This document shows, in pieces, positions 1 to 9,100 of a DNA stretch of 64,000 nucleotides. The position numbers and the translations under genes were made by a program. Below the pieces are notes generated by a model that worked only from the letters and a program-made list of their open reading frames with translations, was not told where the DNA came from and searched no databases. The DNA is from Diaphorobacter sp. HDW4A (lineage in GTDB: Bacteria > Pseudomonadota > Gammaproteobacteria > Burkholderiales > Burkholderiaceae_C), in contig NZ_CP049910.1 of the NCBI RefSeq assembly GCF_011305995.1, forward strand, positions 1,054,001 through 1,118,000, given 5' to 3'. Each line of letters begins with the position of its first letter. The stretch's first letter is position 1.

Positions 1-62
1 TTGCACAACAGGGCCAGTTTGCAGAAGCGAAAGATGCCATCCGCCGTTGGCGTGGCGTCTAG
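1..62 (+). CDS. 3' end of an unidentified upstream gene (partial)
   Basis: Reading from base 3, nineteen codons run to a TAG at 60-62 and give a plausible charged C-terminus (AQQGQFAEAKDAIRRWRGV). The other two forward frames look less protein-like. The product cannot be identified from so little. The stop is 27 bases before the Bug receptor start, so the two genes may share a transcript. Confidence 0.4.
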   Translation, partial: AQQGQFAEAKDAIRRWRGV

Positions 63-89
63 AGACCACTCAAATCACGGAGACAAGAA

Positions 90-1049
90 ATGAAGCGACG
101 CTCTCTCATCACGGCAGGAATGGCATTTCCATTCGCCCATGTTATGGCCGGCACGGCTGATTCGGGCAAACCGGTGACTCTGGTCATCGGCTACTCCGCT
201 GGCGGCAACGTCGACAGCCTTGCGCGCATGCTGGGCAGTCGCCTTGCGAAAATCATGAATGCGACCTTCGTGGTTGATAACAAGCCAGGTGCAAACGAGA
301 TGATCGCCACGCAGACGGTGACGAGAGCCGAGCCGGATGGCCACACGATTCTGATCGCAACTGAAGCGCCCATCACCCAGAGCCAGTTTCTCTACAAGAA
401 ACTGGCCTATGTGCCCGAAGAGATCGCACCGATCATCCTGCTGGTGCAAGTGCCGCTTGTGCTCGTAGCGCGTCCGGATTTTCCCGCGAAGAATCTCAAG
501 GAGTTTCTGGAGTACGGCAGGAAAAACCAGATCATCGCCGGATCGGCCGGCATTGGCGGGGTGACCCATCTGCCCATAGCGATGCTGGCCAAGACACAGA
601 ACATCCAGTGGACCCACGCGCCCTACAAGGGGTCTGCCGCCATGTTTCCGGACCTGATCGGGGGGCGCATCGATGTCTGCTTCACCGGCAGCAGCGCAGC
701 CATTGCACAGATCAAATCGGGCAAGGTCAAAGGTCTGGGCGTGGGTTCAAAAGAGCGCATGCCCGCACTTCCCCAACTGGAAACGTTTGAAGAAGCCGGC
801 ATTGCCAACATCGGTGCGCAGTACACGATTGGCGTCTATGGGCCGCCGAACCTGCCAGAGAAGCTCCGGAGTCAACTGGCTCTGGCCAGCCAGCAGGTGC
901 TTAAGGATCCGTCGTTCGTGGCGTCCGCCATCACTCCGAACAGCTACTTTGTCGATGGAAGAGCGGGGGCTGAATTCCAGGAGTTCATCAAAGCCAGCCG
1001 CGTGAGCGAAAAAGTGCGCGTGGAAAGCTCGGGCGCCCAGCTGGAATAG
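90..1049 (+). CDS. Bug-family (TctC-like) periplasmic substrate-binding protein
   Basis: This 319-residue protein has a short N-terminal export signal (MKRRSLITAGMAFPFAHVMA). It is followed by the Bug-family opening VTLVIGYSAGGNVDSLARML and later VVDNKPGANEMIATQTV and HAPYKGSAAMFPDLIGGRIDV, all usual for tripartite tricarboxylate receptors. Such proteins bind organic acids or similar ligands in the periplasm. A GGAG box lies about 7 bases before the ATG. No TctA or TctB membrane gene is near, which is common for the many orphan Bug proteins of Burkholderiales, so the ligand and permease are unknown. The convergent LysR gene downstream could control it. Confidence 0.9.
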   Translation: MKRRSLITAGMAFPFAHVMAGTADSGKPVTLVIGYSAGGNVDSLARMLGSRLAKIMNATFVVDNKPGANEMIATQTVTRAEPDGHTILIATEAPITQSQFLYKKLAYVPEEIAPIILLVQVPLVLVARPDFPAKNLKEFLEYGRKNQIIAGSAGIGGVTHLPIAMLAKTQNIQWTHAPYKGSAAMFPDLIGGRIDVCFTGSSAAIAQIKSGKVKGLGVGSKERMPALPQLETFEEAGIANIGAQYTIGVYGPPNLPEKLRSQLALASQQVLKDPSFVASAITPNSYFVDGRAGAEFQEFIKASRVSEKVRVESSGAQLE

Positions 1050-1065
1050 GCGACAGCACGGTGGC

Positions 1066-2016
1066 TCAAGGCGCTTTGGGGGATCTGCTCTCCAGCATGT
1101 CTTCCAGGCCCAGTGAATGGGTTTCGATCGGGAAGTATTTGCGCGTCAGTATGTTCAGGAACTGCCGCGCATGGAACGAGAGGAATTCAAGCTCGCCGAA
1201 CACTGCGCGCCTCTGCCTGAAGGCCCAGGGTTCGTTAATCCGCAGACATTTGAGTCGGTATTTCTGACAAAGGCGCAATGCCACGGATTCCGGGATGATG
1301 GACACGCCGGCGTTGCTTTCTACCAGTCGCGCAATCGGGTCAAAGCTGTCCAGCAGGACCCGAAAATCGACCTGAAGTTGCGCCGCTTCGACATGCTCGG
1401 AGATGAAGTCTTTCAGCGTGCTCCCGTAGATGCTCAATTGGCGGTGCTTCACGACATCCGCCAGGCGAGGCAGTTCGGTCCGGTCGAGCGCGTGGCCGAC
1501 GGGAAAGATCACACCGATGTAGTCCGTGGAAAAGTGAATGGAGTTGAGTTCGAAAAGATCTTCGTCGCCGGTGATCAAGGCGAGATCGGATTCAAAATCA
1601 AGCACGCCACGGATAGCTTGCCGGGCATTGCGCGGATGAACATCCACTCTGACTTCGCCATCGGATTTGAGCAGCGTTGCAAGGATATCTGGAACGATCT
1701 CCGCAATGGAGGCGGCATTGGCGAGCACCCTCAACTGTCCGGCACCATGCGATTGGTTGGACGAAAATAGCTTCCGCGTCAGTTCATACTCCTTCACGAT
1801 ATTGGCTGCATGGACTCGGAAAGTATTGCCTGCAGCGGTTAATGTCAGTCCATTGTTATCGCGATAGAACAACTTGGTTCCCAATTGACCTTCCAGTGAT
1901 TTCAATCTCGAACTTGCTGCCGAGAGCGAACGTGCCTGTTCCTTCGCTCCTTGCGTCAGGCTGCCCGTGTCTGCAATCTTGAGAAAAAGTTGCATGTCCT
2001 TGATGTCGAAATTCAT
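1066..2016 (-). CDS. LysR-family transcriptional regulator
   Basis: The N-terminus is a LysR winged helix-turn-helix (MQLFLKIADTGSLTQGAKEQ ... SRLKSLEGQLGTKLFYRDNNGLTLTAAG), followed by a substrate-binding co-inducer domain. Total length is 316 residues with the start chosen here, close to the family norm. An upstream GTG at 2046 would add ten residues, but the ATG at 2016 has an AAGGGA Shine-Dalgarno about 7 bases away and begins right at the HTH. The gene converges on the Bug receptor at 90-1049, with only 16 bases between stops, and may regulate it. The effector is unknown. Confidence 0.9.
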   Translation of the reverse strand: MNFDIKDMQLFLKIADTGSLTQGAKEQARSLSAASSRLKSLEGQLGTKLFYRDNNGLTLTAAGNTFRVHAANIVKEYELTRKLFSSNQSHGAGQLRVLANAASIAEIVPDILATLLKSDGEVRVDVHPRNARQAIRGVLDFESDLALITGDEDLFELNSIHFSTDYIGVIFPVGHALDRTELPRLADVVKHRQLSIYGSTLKDFISEHVEAAQLQVDFRVLLDSFDPIARLVESNAGVSIIPESVALRLCQKYRLKCLRINEPWAFRQRRAVFGELEFLSFHARQFLNILTRKYFPIETHSLGLEDMLESRSPKAP

Positions 2017-2082
2017 TGCCAATTCCCTTGGGTGGTGTTTGTGCACGCGATAGACGTAGTCGCATACTCAGTAACGGGGCTG

Positions 2083-2233
2083 CGAAGTACCTTCAGAAGT
2101 TCTGCAGTGTTGACGGTACTTCTCTGGGGGTTGCAAGATTATTCTGGACAATAAAAAGCCCGCACTGCAAGGATGCATGTGGGTTTCGGGATGGCGTAGG
2201 ACTTCTTTGAACGAATCTTTGGCCCCAGAGGAG
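2083..2233. repeat. Left direct repeat: degraded copy of the tRNA-Arg(UCU) 3' flank (att-like)
   Basis: About 140 bases here match 19308-19448, the DNA immediately downstream of tRNA-Arg. The last 80 or so are nearly identical, including a GC hairpin and the TGGCC that encodes the tRNA CCA end. The copy then loses similarity just inside the tRNA (CCAGAGG remnant). It also carries one TGACGGTA motif at 2111-2118. I read it as an attachment-site relic of an element integrated at the tRNA; a simple segmental duplication is the alternative. Confidence 0.7.
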
Positions 2234-2589
2234 CTCACATTGTTGAAATTTATGTATATGAAATATGGATTTTCTATATGTGAATTTTGAAAGTACCGAC
2301 AAAAGAAGAAGTCCTTCTGTTCATGGCTTGGAGTTGCTGCAAATTACATGCGAAATGACCGCGGGGTAGCGCTGGTCGACCGCTTGTTTTGCGGACGCGA
2401 TGGGCTACCTCCCGCCATGACAAAGAGCTAGGCCATGCTTATGAAATAAGCACATGGATTCGTAGCCTGATCCGGTAGAAGGGGGCTTTCCCCCCACATT
2501 TACGATCACGAATTTTTCTTTAGCCCAGAGATATCGGTTGCAAGGTTATGCTTTGGCTCCGGGAGGTCGTGGTGCCCGTGCTGGTCAGC
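2234..2589. other. Intergenic stretch without a recognisable gene
   Basis: No ORF here has protein-like features. The only visible structure is a perfect 7-bp hairpin TGCTTAT-GAA-ATAAGCA near 2437-2453. The stretch lies between the att-like repeat and the IS5-family relic, and is probably decayed mobile DNA. Confidence 0.5.
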
Positions 2590-3199
2590 GGCGCGTTGTT
2601 GCACAACTCGAGCCCTTATCTGCGGTAGCCTCACCGAATGAGTGAATCGTGCTGGGGTAAGCGGCGCTACCACACCACAAACTGGAAAGCCTGGCCACAA
2701 CAAGACATTTTCGGATGCTGCCATCCAGTTTTGCCTGACCATCAAATGCCTGTTCAGTTTGCCCTTGCGCCAGGCCTTGGGTTTGGTGCAGTCGTTGTTG
2801 GGAATGGCCACCTGACTACAGCACGGTGTGTCGCAGACAAAAGGGTGTGAATGTTCAGGTGTGCTACCGTCCAAGCCGCAATGGGCTGCACTTGCTCGCG
2901 GATTCCACAGGAATCAAATTCTTGGGCGAGGGTGAATGGAAAACCAAGAAGCACGGCGCAGAGCGCCGCCGCCAGTGGCGCAAGGTGCATCTGGGGTAGG
3001 GACGAAGAAGAATTGCTTCAAACGATTGGGCGAGAAGGTGATGGCCCGCACGTTTGAGCGACAAGTGACCGAACTCAACATTCGCGCATCCATCCTCAAT
3101 CGCTTTACCGAGCTGGGCACACCCCAAACAGTGGCCATGGCATAGCTACGTCTGGGGTTGCGGAAGGCTCGGTCTTGGATGGAGATATGTAATAACGCC
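2590..3199 (+). mobile_element. Degraded IS5-family (IS903-like) element, internally deleted
   Basis: The left end (GGCGCGTTGTTGCACAACTC) and right end (revcomp GGCGTTATTACATATCTCC) resemble the GGCTTTGTTGCA ends of the IS903 group of the IS5 family. The span of about 610 bp is much shorter than an intact copy of about 1 kb. Inside are N-terminal, middle and C-terminal fragments of one transposase. A second relic of the same element lies in opposite orientation at 18881-19249. Confidence 0.8.
2639..3145 (+). pseudogene. IS5-family transposase pseudogene
   Basis: In changing frames the DNA encodes NKTFSDAAIQFCLTIKCLF, then ADSTGIKFLGEGEWKTKKHG and RRRQWRKVHLG, then LGEKVMARTFERQVTELNIR and NRFTELGTPQTV. 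These are consecutive conserved blocks of IS5/IS903-type DDE transposases. At least one frameshift is present after the N-terminal block, and a large in-gene deletion joins the middle to the C-terminus, removing most of the catalytic domain. The gene is certainly inactive. Confidence 0.8.
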
Positions 3200-3206
3200 C
3201 CGTTCG

Positions 3207-4184
3207 TCAATCAATCGCAATACCGTTGGTCCTGATGATGTCTCCCCACACGTTGCGCTCGGTTTTGACAAAGGCATCAAACGCCTGTGAATCCAAGTAC
3301 AGCGGCTCCACGCCGATCTCTATCATCTTGCGGCGAGTGTCAGGCTGTTCGGTCGCCTGACGAAGGAGGGTGCTCATTTTCTTTAGGATGTCAGGCGATG
3401 TGCCATGAGGCGCGAAGATACCATCCCACCCCACCACGTTGAAGCCGCTCACGCCTTGTTCGGCGATCGGCTTGACGCCGGGGAGCACATCACTGGGTTT
3501 GCTGGACGTGAGGCCCAGTGCGCGCAGTTTGCCGCTGGCGATATGGGCGCGCGAGGCGGTGACGGTATCGATGAGCAGCGGGATCTGGCCGCCCATCAGA
3601 TCGGTGAGTGCCTGGCCGGACGCCTTATACCTCACTCCTTGCAGCTTGGTCTGCGCTGACTTGTTCAATTGCGCCAACACGACGATAGCCGTCGTGCTGG
3701 GAAGGCCCACGCTCAGCGCTCCGGGTTGGGTGTGGGCTTGGGCGACCAGAGCGGCGATGCCATTGGTGGGGAGATTAGGCTCCGTGGTTGTGAGCACTGA
3801 AGGCAGGATGCCGATCAGGGCTACGGCGTCAAAGTCCGAGGCTGGCTTGATGCCCATGTTGGGATACAGGAATTCGTTGGCCGCGTTGGTGGCATTGGTG
3901 CCTAGCAAAAAGGTGTAGCCATCGGGCTTGGACTGGGCTGCAGCCAGCATGCCAATGTTGCCACCCGCGCCGGCCTTGTTTTCCACCACTACTGGCTGGC
4001 CTAGGCCTTTTTGCAGTTCATTGGCAATCAGCCGCATCAGCACATCCGCGCCCTGGCCTGCACCGTAGGGAACAATGACGCGCACCGGCTTTTCGGGCCA
4101 TGAGGTTGGTTGCGCTGCGGCAGGCAATGCGGTGGCGCAGACGGTGAGTGAGAGGATGGTGGCCCTGAAGAGTGCTGGCAACAT
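3207..4184 (-). CDS. Bug-family (TctC-like) periplasmic substrate-binding protein
   Basis: The 325-residue product starts with a signal peptide (MLPALFRATILSLTVCATALPAAAQ), then the Bug motif WPEKPVRVIVPYGAGQGADV and VVENKAGAGGNIG. The open frame extends to 4376, but ATG 4184 has AGGGG upstream and is the only start that places the signal peptide at the N-terminus. The gene is divergent from the IclR gene at 4366, with two IclR-type palindromes between them, so that regulator probably controls it. No TctAB membrane genes are nearby. The ligand is unknown, probably a carboxylate. Confidence 0.9.
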   Translation of the reverse strand: MLPALFRATILSLTVCATALPAAAQPTSWPEKPVRVIVPYGAGQGADVLMRLIANELQKGLGQPVVVENKAGAGGNIGMLAAAQSKPDGYTFLLGTNATNAANEFLYPNMGIKPASDFDAVALIGILPSVLTTTEPNLPTNGIAALVAQAHTQPGALSVGLPSTTAIVVLAQLNKSAQTKLQGVRYKASGQALTDLMGGQIPLLIDTVTASRAHIASGKLRALGLTSSKPSDVLPGVKPIAEQGVSGFNVVGWDGIFAPHGTSPDILKKMSTLLRQATEQPDTRRKMIEIGVEPLYLDSQAFDAFVKTERNVWGDIIRTNGIAID

Positions 4185-4231
4185 TGAATCATCCCCTGAA
4201 GTGCTTGCAGCGACGTAGCATTGGCTGTGTT

Positions 4232-4246
4232 TATTACAATGTGGAC
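4232..4246. promoter_or_regulatory. Putative IclR operator, site 1
   Basis: TATTACA-A-TGTGGAC matches the GTTCACA-N-TGTGAAC palindrome seen seven times in this block, with a degenerate left half. It lies 48 bases upstream of the Bug gene start at 4184. Confidence 0.5.
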
Positions 4247-4342
4247 GTCTATGTTCTGGTAAATTGCAGCAGCAATGGACTGCTTTGCCGTCAGAATATG
4301 GGATCAGAAAAGAATCCAACAGGGTGCGTACTCTGATCTGTT

Positions 4343-4357
4343 GTTCACAATGTAGAC
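4343..4357. promoter_or_regulatory. Putative IclR operator, site 2
   Basis: GTTCACA-A-TGTAGAC is one mismatch from a perfect palindrome and ends 9 bases before the IclR start codon at 4366, a position suited to autorepression. Confidence 0.6.
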
Positions 4358-4365
4358 ATGCCATC

Positions 4366-5154
4366 ATGATTGACAAATCAGAACCATCGTCGCGCTCCGG
4401 TACTCAGAGTCTGCAACGCGCGGCGGCGCTTTTGCGCGCACTGATGGTCAGCAATCGTCAGGGTGCATCGGCCACGGAACTGGCCGCGCATGCCGCCATC
4501 GAGCGCACCACAGCGCACCGCATGCTCAAATGTCTGGTGGAGGAAGGGTTGGTGGTGCAAGATGGCACGAGTCGGCGTTTTTATCTGGGCCCTCTCGCCT
4601 ATGAGATGGGCATTGCCGCAGCAGAGCGCACCGATCTGCGATCGCTCGGGCGGCCGATCCTCTCGAAGATTGCCGAAGTCACTGGTGATACTGCCTTCTT
4701 CATGATCCGCAGTGGAGACGATTCGGTATGCATCGACCGGGCGGAAGGTGCCTATCCGGTACGCGCCTTCGTGGTGGACGTGGGCACGCGCCGTCCGCTG
4801 GGTGTCGGCGCCAATAGTCTGTCCGTGCTGGGGGCTCTGCCCGAGGGCGAGGCGGAGGCGGTGCTACTGCGGAATGAAAAATTCATTTCCGCCATTGAAG
4901 GCTTGAGCATGGACCTCATTCGTAAACGCGTGCAGAAAGCGCGTGCTCAAGGCCATGTGGCAATGGATGTAGTGGGGCTGCCGGGGGTGAGGGCGGTTGC
5001 CGTTCCGGTCAAGACACAGAGCGGGCGGGTGATTGCGGGGTTGAGTATTTCGGCAATCCGGGCCAGGATGACGGGAGCGAGAGAGGGTGTGCTGATTGCA
5101 AGACTTCATCAGCACGCACAAGAACTGAGCCGAGCCCTGAGCATGTCTTCTTGA
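4366..5154 (+). CDS. IclR-family transcriptional regulator
   Basis: This protein of 262 residues has the IclR winged HTH (GTQSLQRAAALLRAL ... ATELAAHAAIERTTAHRMLK) followed by the effector-binding domain (RPILSKIAEVTGDTAFFMIR, VGTRRPLGVGANSLSVLGAL, GVRAVAVPVKTQSGRVIAGL). The frame is open from 4264, but ATG 4366 begins at the usual N-terminus and the upstream part is not family-like. It is divergent from the Bug receptor, with shared palindromes between. It is similar throughout to the IclR protein at 5449-6258, so the two probably arose by duplication. The effector is unknown. Confidence 0.9.
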   Translation: MIDKSEPSSRSGTQSLQRAAALLRALMVSNRQGASATELAAHAAIERTTAHRMLKCLVEEGLVVQDGTSRRFYLGPLAYEMGIAAAERTDLRSLGRPILSKIAEVTGDTAFFMIRSGDDSVCIDRAEGAYPVRAFVVDVGTRRPLGVGANSLSVLGALPEGEAEAVLLRNEKFISAIEGLSMDLIRKRVQKARAQGHVAMDVVGLPGVRAVAVPVKTQSGRVIAGLSISAIRARMTGAREGVLIARLHQHAQELSRALSMSS

Positions 5155-5448
5155 AGACTCTTGGCGTTCCGTGATTATTGAAGAACGCACAACACGATGA
5201 CAGGGTAGAGAGTCAAGGATGCGCTACCTGCGGCGGCGTTTGGGTTTTCGTTTGGTAGTCACGATAGAGACCATCCCGCGTCATTACGCTCACTTGCTTT
5301 GCAGATTTACTGCGTAGCCGACGCCTGGCGCCATGGCCCATCTCGGTTTTGCGGTGCTTGACTTCATTTTCGACTTCGCTTTGTTGGCTTGCTACTCCTG
5401 ATTCATTCTTGCCAGCCGAGTTGCGACGACTCTCGACTCTCTTGTGTT

Positions 5449-6258
5449 CTACACCGTTGCAAATCGCTCGTCAAAGGCCTTGCCCAATGCTTTTGCCTCT
5501 GTCTGCAGAATATGCCCCAGAGCCTGCTCGCGTTCTGTGCTCATACGTGCTGCCATGCCGCTGACGCTGAGGGCAGCGACGGGTCGACCTGTCTTGCTGA
5601 TGACAGGGGCGCTCACGCTACGAGCGCAGGAGACGTTGATCACATCCATTGCCACGTATCCATTGCTGCGTGCCACTTGCAACATTGATTGGATTCGCTC
5701 TACGCTCATTCCGTCGAAGGCGGCTATGCGCGGTTCGTTCTGATGGAGGCAGAGGTCGGCAACGTGTGGTGGCAAGCTGCTGAGCATGGCGAGACTTCCG
5801 CAGCCTATGCCCAATGGTCTACGCGTTCCCACGGTCACTGCCAGGGGCTGGACCGCGTAGACGCCTAAGTAGCGGTCGGCGCACACGGCGTCGTCGCCGC
5901 TGCGCATCATGAGGAAGACCGTGTCACCTGTGTCTTCGGAGATGCGTGCCAGTGCGGGTTTGCTGAGACCTGTGAAATCGACGTGCTCGGATGCGGCGAA
6001 TCCTATCTCGTGCGCGAGGCGTCCGAAGTGGTACTTGCGCGTAACCGTATCAAAGTGGAGTAGTTCCGACGCTGCCAGGCACTGCAGCATGCGATGCGCA
6101 GTGCTGCGGTCAATACCTGTGGCTATCGCTAACTGCGCTGCGGTGCCGCCTTTGCGTTGGTTGCGGGTCAATGCTTGCACCAGTGCCATGGCGCGTTGCA
6201 GGCTTTGTGTTCCGCCTGGCACCGTGGTGCCTTCTCTAACGGTGATATGAGTGTTCAT
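5449..6258 (-). CDS. IclR-family transcriptional regulator (second copy)
   Basis: This 269-residue IclR protein shares GTQSLQRAMALVQAL, IDRSTAHRMLQCL, SEDTGDTVFLMMRSGDDAVCADR and VGTRRPLGIGCGSLAML with the neighbouring regulator. ATG 6258 was chosen; a GTG at 6267 would add three residues. Neither has a strong ribosome site. A palindrome at 6253-6267 overlaps both starts, which would suit tight autoregulation. It is divergent from the Bug receptor at 6435. The 294 bases between the two regulators (5155-5448) hold no gene that I can recognise. Confidence 0.9.
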   Translation of the reverse strand: MNTHITVREGTTVPGGTQSLQRAMALVQALTRNQRKGGTAAQLAIATGIDRSTAHRMLQCLAASELLHFDTVTRKYHFGRLAHEIGFAASEHVDFTGLSKPALARISEDTGDTVFLMMRSGDDAVCADRYLGVYAVQPLAVTVGTRRPLGIGCGSLAMLSSLPPHVADLCLHQNEPRIAAFDGMSVERIQSMLQVARSNGYVAMDVINVSCARSVSAPVISKTGRPVAALSVSGMAARMSTEREQALGHILQTEAKALGKAFDERFATV

Positions 6259-6267
6259 CTTGTGCAC
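6253..6267. promoter_or_regulatory. Putative IclR operator, site 3
   Basis: GTTCATC-T-TGTGCAC overlaps the start codon of the second iclR gene. Confidence 0.5.
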
Positions 6268-6361
6268 AGCATATTTTTCGAAATCAGCGCGAAATTACTT
6301 TTGTTTGCGTAGCATGACATCACTTTTGGGTCTGAATACATTGGTGAGACCCTATTCAAGC

Positions 6362-6376
6362 ATCCACATTGTGAAC
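6362..6376. promoter_or_regulatory. Putative IclR operator, site 4
   Basis: ATCCACA-T-TGTGAAC lies 58 bases before the Bug receptor start at 6435 and about 104 bases upstream of the divergent iclR start. Confidence 0.55.
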
Positions 6377-6434
6377 ACGGTGCTGGAGCTCTTTCGAAGA
6401 CGGAATTGCAGGCACACATAGGAGCAAGCAAACC

Positions 6435-7421
6435 ATGAAACACCGCACCAGAGTGCACGTCGCACTCGCCATCGCCACCACTTGTCTGGGGTTGGGCTTT
6501 TCCAGCGAGCCACGGGCCGAAGAATGGCCGAACAAGCCCATCCGCATCATCGTGCCGTTCGGTGCTGGCGGCACCACCGATGTCGTCATGCGCATTTTGG
6601 CGAGCGGCTTGTCTGCCCGTTGGAATGTGCCGGTGGTGATTGACAACCGGACAGGTGCAGGCGGCAACATCGGATCGGAAATAGCGGCGCGCTCAGCTCC
6701 GGATGGCTACACCATGCTGGCCGGGGTGACTGCCACGCATGGCATTAACCCGAGTCTCTACGCGAAGCTGCCCTACGACCCGATCAAAGACTTCGAGCCC
6801 GTGAGCCTGATCGCCTCCACACCCAGCGTTTTCGCGGTCAACACCAGGCTGCCCGTGAGCACCTTGCCGCAGTTGATTGCGTACGCCAAGGCGCGCCCGG
6901 GTGAGTTGCACTTCGGCTCGCCGGGCAATGGGGCAACCCATCACTTGGCCGGCGAGTTGTTCAATTCACTGGCAGGCACCAAAATGGTCCATGTGCCTTA
7001 CCGCACCACGGCAGCGGCCATTACCGATACGATCGGCGGGCAGATCCAGATCATCATCGATACGCTGCCGTCCGCCATGACCTTCGTGCGCGGAGGCAAG
7101 CTCAAGCTGTTGGCGGTGACCGGCTCGCAGCGCGACCCATCACTCCCCGAGGTCCCCACGGTGATTGAGTCCGGAGTGCCGGGGTACGAGGTCACAGGAT
7201 GGTACGGCCTTCTATTTCCCGCCGGGACGCCTGCGGCGATCGTGAAGAAGGCTTCGGTGGACATCGCCCAGGTGGTCGCATCCCCAGAGATACGGGCGAA
7301 GCTGCTGGCCCAAGGTGCTGCACCTGTAGGGAGCACGCCTGCGCAGTTTGCAGAACATATCAAGCGCGAGATTGGGAAGTGGGCCGGGGTGGTGAAGGCA
7401 TCGGGAGCCAAAGTCGACTGA
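6435..7421 (+). CDS. Bug-family (TctC-like) periplasmic substrate-binding protein
   Basis: A 328-residue Bug protein with a signal peptide ending near SSEPRAEE, then WPNKPIRIIVPFGAGGTTDV, VVIDNRTGAGGNIGSE and FGSPGNGATHHLAGELF. AGGAG lies about 10 bases before the ATG. It is divergent from the second iclR gene and carries palindrome site 4 in its promoter region. It is followed by 175 bases with no clear feature before the 3' end of the convergent aldehyde dehydrogenase gene. It is the third receptor of this family within 7.5 kb, again without membrane partners, so it may share a distant TctAB pair. Confidence 0.92.
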   Translation: MKHRTRVHVALAIATTCLGLGFSSEPRAEEWPNKPIRIIVPFGAGGTTDVVMRILASGLSARWNVPVVIDNRTGAGGNIGSEIAARSAPDGYTMLAGVTATHGINPSLYAKLPYDPIKDFEPVSLIASTPSVFAVNTRLPVSTLPQLIAYAKARPGELHFGSPGNGATHHLAGELFNSLAGTKMVHVPYRTTAAAITDTIGGQIQIIIDTLPSAMTFVRGGKLKLLAVTGSQRDPSLPEVPTVIESGVPGYEVTGWYGLLFPAGTPAAIVKKASVDIAQVVASPEIRAKLLAQGAAPVGSTPAQFAEHIKREIGKWAGVVKASGAKVD

Positions 7422-7596
7422 CTGAGCAGAGGCACTTCCTGAATGAAATGAACCCGGCTTTGTCCCGGATCGGGCTGGTGGTTCGCGTTGCGTCTTTTAC
7501 TCGTAGCCTGCACCAGGCCCTTGACGGTCGGCCCCCTTTCCCCGCCGAGACAGGTAGATGACATTTCCATCACCGTGTGCGCATGGTGCGGAGCAA

Positions 7597-9063
7597 TCAA
7601 TCCAATACCCGGCTCGGCCTGGTCAGGTGCGATACGTTCTTTACCGTCGTATAGGCCTGCAATCCCTCAACCCCGCCTTCGCGCCCGTAGCCACTGTCTT
7701 TCACGCCACCGAACGGTGTCTCTGCAACGGATGCCACGAAGTGGTTGATGGACAGATTCCCACACTCCACATTGGCCATCATCGTGGCTACGTGGTCAGC
7801 GTTGTGGGTGAATCCATAGGCGGCCAGCCCGAAGGGTAGGCTGTTGGCCTGGCGGATGGCATCCTCCAGTGATGCAACTGGGTTGACCAGTGCGAGCGGG
7901 CCAAAGGGCTCTTCGGTCATGCAGCGTGCGCCGTCAGGGATGTTGGCAAGCACGGTGAGCGGATAGTAGAAGCCCGCGTTGCCATGTCGTTTGCCGCCGC
8001 TGGCAACTTGCGCACCATGGGCCACCGCATCGGCTACGAGCTGTTCCATAAATTGCAGGCGGCGCGCGTTGGCGAGCGGCCCCAGACTGGTTTGCGGATC
8101 GAGCCCGTTGCCGATGCGAAATTCCGACGCGTTGTGTGCGAATGTCTTCACGAAACGTTCATGAATGCTTTCATGCACAAAGAACCGCGTGGGCGCGACA
8201 CAGACCTGACCGGCGTTACGCGATTTGATGAAGGCAGATTTCCGGGCAACGCCTTCCACATCGACGTCTTCACAGATGAAAACCGGGCCATGGCCGCCGA
8301 GTTCCATGATCGTGGGTTTCAGGTACTGTCCTGCAAGGCTTGCGAGAGCCTTGCCCACGGGGATGGAGCCGGTGAAGGTGACGAGCCTTACGTCGGGGTG
8401 GGCGATCAAGTGGGACGATATGTCCGCAGGAATACCGAACACCAGATTGAGCACGCCCGGAGGCAGGCCCGCTTCTTCAAACGCTTTCACCATGAGCATG
8501 GCGGCGGCGGGAGTTTCTTCGGAGGCTTTGAGAACGATGGAGCAGCCCGCCGCGAGCGCACCGGCGATCTTGCGAGCGGGAGAACTGATCGGGAAGTTCC
8601 ACGGAGAGAAAGCCGCCACCACGCCGATGGGTTCGCGTAAGGCAATGTGCATCATGCCGTATTCGCCGGGGATCTGGCGCCCATAGAGGCGGCGGCCTTC
8701 GTTGGCGTCCCATTCGATGATGTCGCATGCTCGCTGCACTTCGAGGCGTGATTGCTCAATAGGCTTGCCTTGCTCCATGGTCATTACAGCCGCGATGTGA
8801 TCGCAGCGCGTGCGGATCAGCCCTGCGGCTTTGAGCATGATGGCGGCGCGTTTTTCCGCAGAGGTGGTTCGCCAGATGACCAGACCGCGTTTTGCGGCGG
8901 CTACTGCGCCGTCCAAGTCTAAGCGGGTGGCACAGGAGAGTTGGCCGATGACGGTTTCATTCGCGGGGTTGATGATGTCCAGCGTCTTTTCGGTGGTGTG
9001 CCACTTGCCATTGATGAAGAGCGGTACGTTGGGGTAGGCGGGGGCTTCGATGTGGGTAGTCAT
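7597..9063 (-). CDS. NAD(P)-dependent aldehyde dehydrogenase (GabD-like)
   Basis: A full-length 488-residue aldehyde dehydrogenase. The Asn of SPWNFP is at about 156, the general base Glu in MELGGHGP at 254, and the catalytic Cys in NAGQVCVA at 288. The C-terminal ETPFGGVKDSGYGREGG block is typical of the succinate-semialdehyde dehydrogenase subgroup. It should oxidise an aldehyde to the acid. It is the last gene of the operon that starts at 18132 and follows the GMC alcohol oxidoreductase by 37 bases, so the pair probably performs alcohol to aldehyde to acid. The exact substrate is unknown. Confidence 0.93.
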   Translation of the reverse strand: MTTHIEAPAYPNVPLFINGKWHTTEKTLDIINPANETVIGQLSCATRLDLDGAVAAAKRGLVIWRTTSAEKRAAIMLKAAGLIRTRCDHIAAVMTMEQGKPIEQSRLEVQRACDIIEWDANEGRRLYGRQIPGEYGMMHIALREPIGVVAAFSPWNFPISSPARKIAGALAAGCSIVLKASEETPAAAMLMVKAFEEAGLPPGVLNLVFGIPADISSHLIAHPDVRLVTFTGSIPVGKALASLAGQYLKPTIMELGGHGPVFICEDVDVEGVARKSAFIKSRNAGQVCVAPTRFFVHESIHERFVKTFAHNASEFRIGNGLDPQTSLGPLANARRLQFMEQLVADAVAHGAQVASGGKRHGNAGFYYPLTVLANIPDGARCMTEEPFGPLALVNPVASLEDAIRQANSLPFGLAAYGFTHNADHVATMMANVECGNLSINHFVASVAETPFGGVKDSGYGREGGVEGLQAYTTVKNVSHLTRPSRVLD

Positions 9064-9100
9064 GGCTGTGGGTGTCTGCGGTGTTTGTCGGATTGCTCGG

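Noticed and set aside
2437..2453. Hairpin TGCTTAT-GAA-ATAAGCA as a terminator or att core
   Set aside because: No T run follows and no second copy was found at a matching border; a similar short hairpin near 60293 shares only the stem letters.
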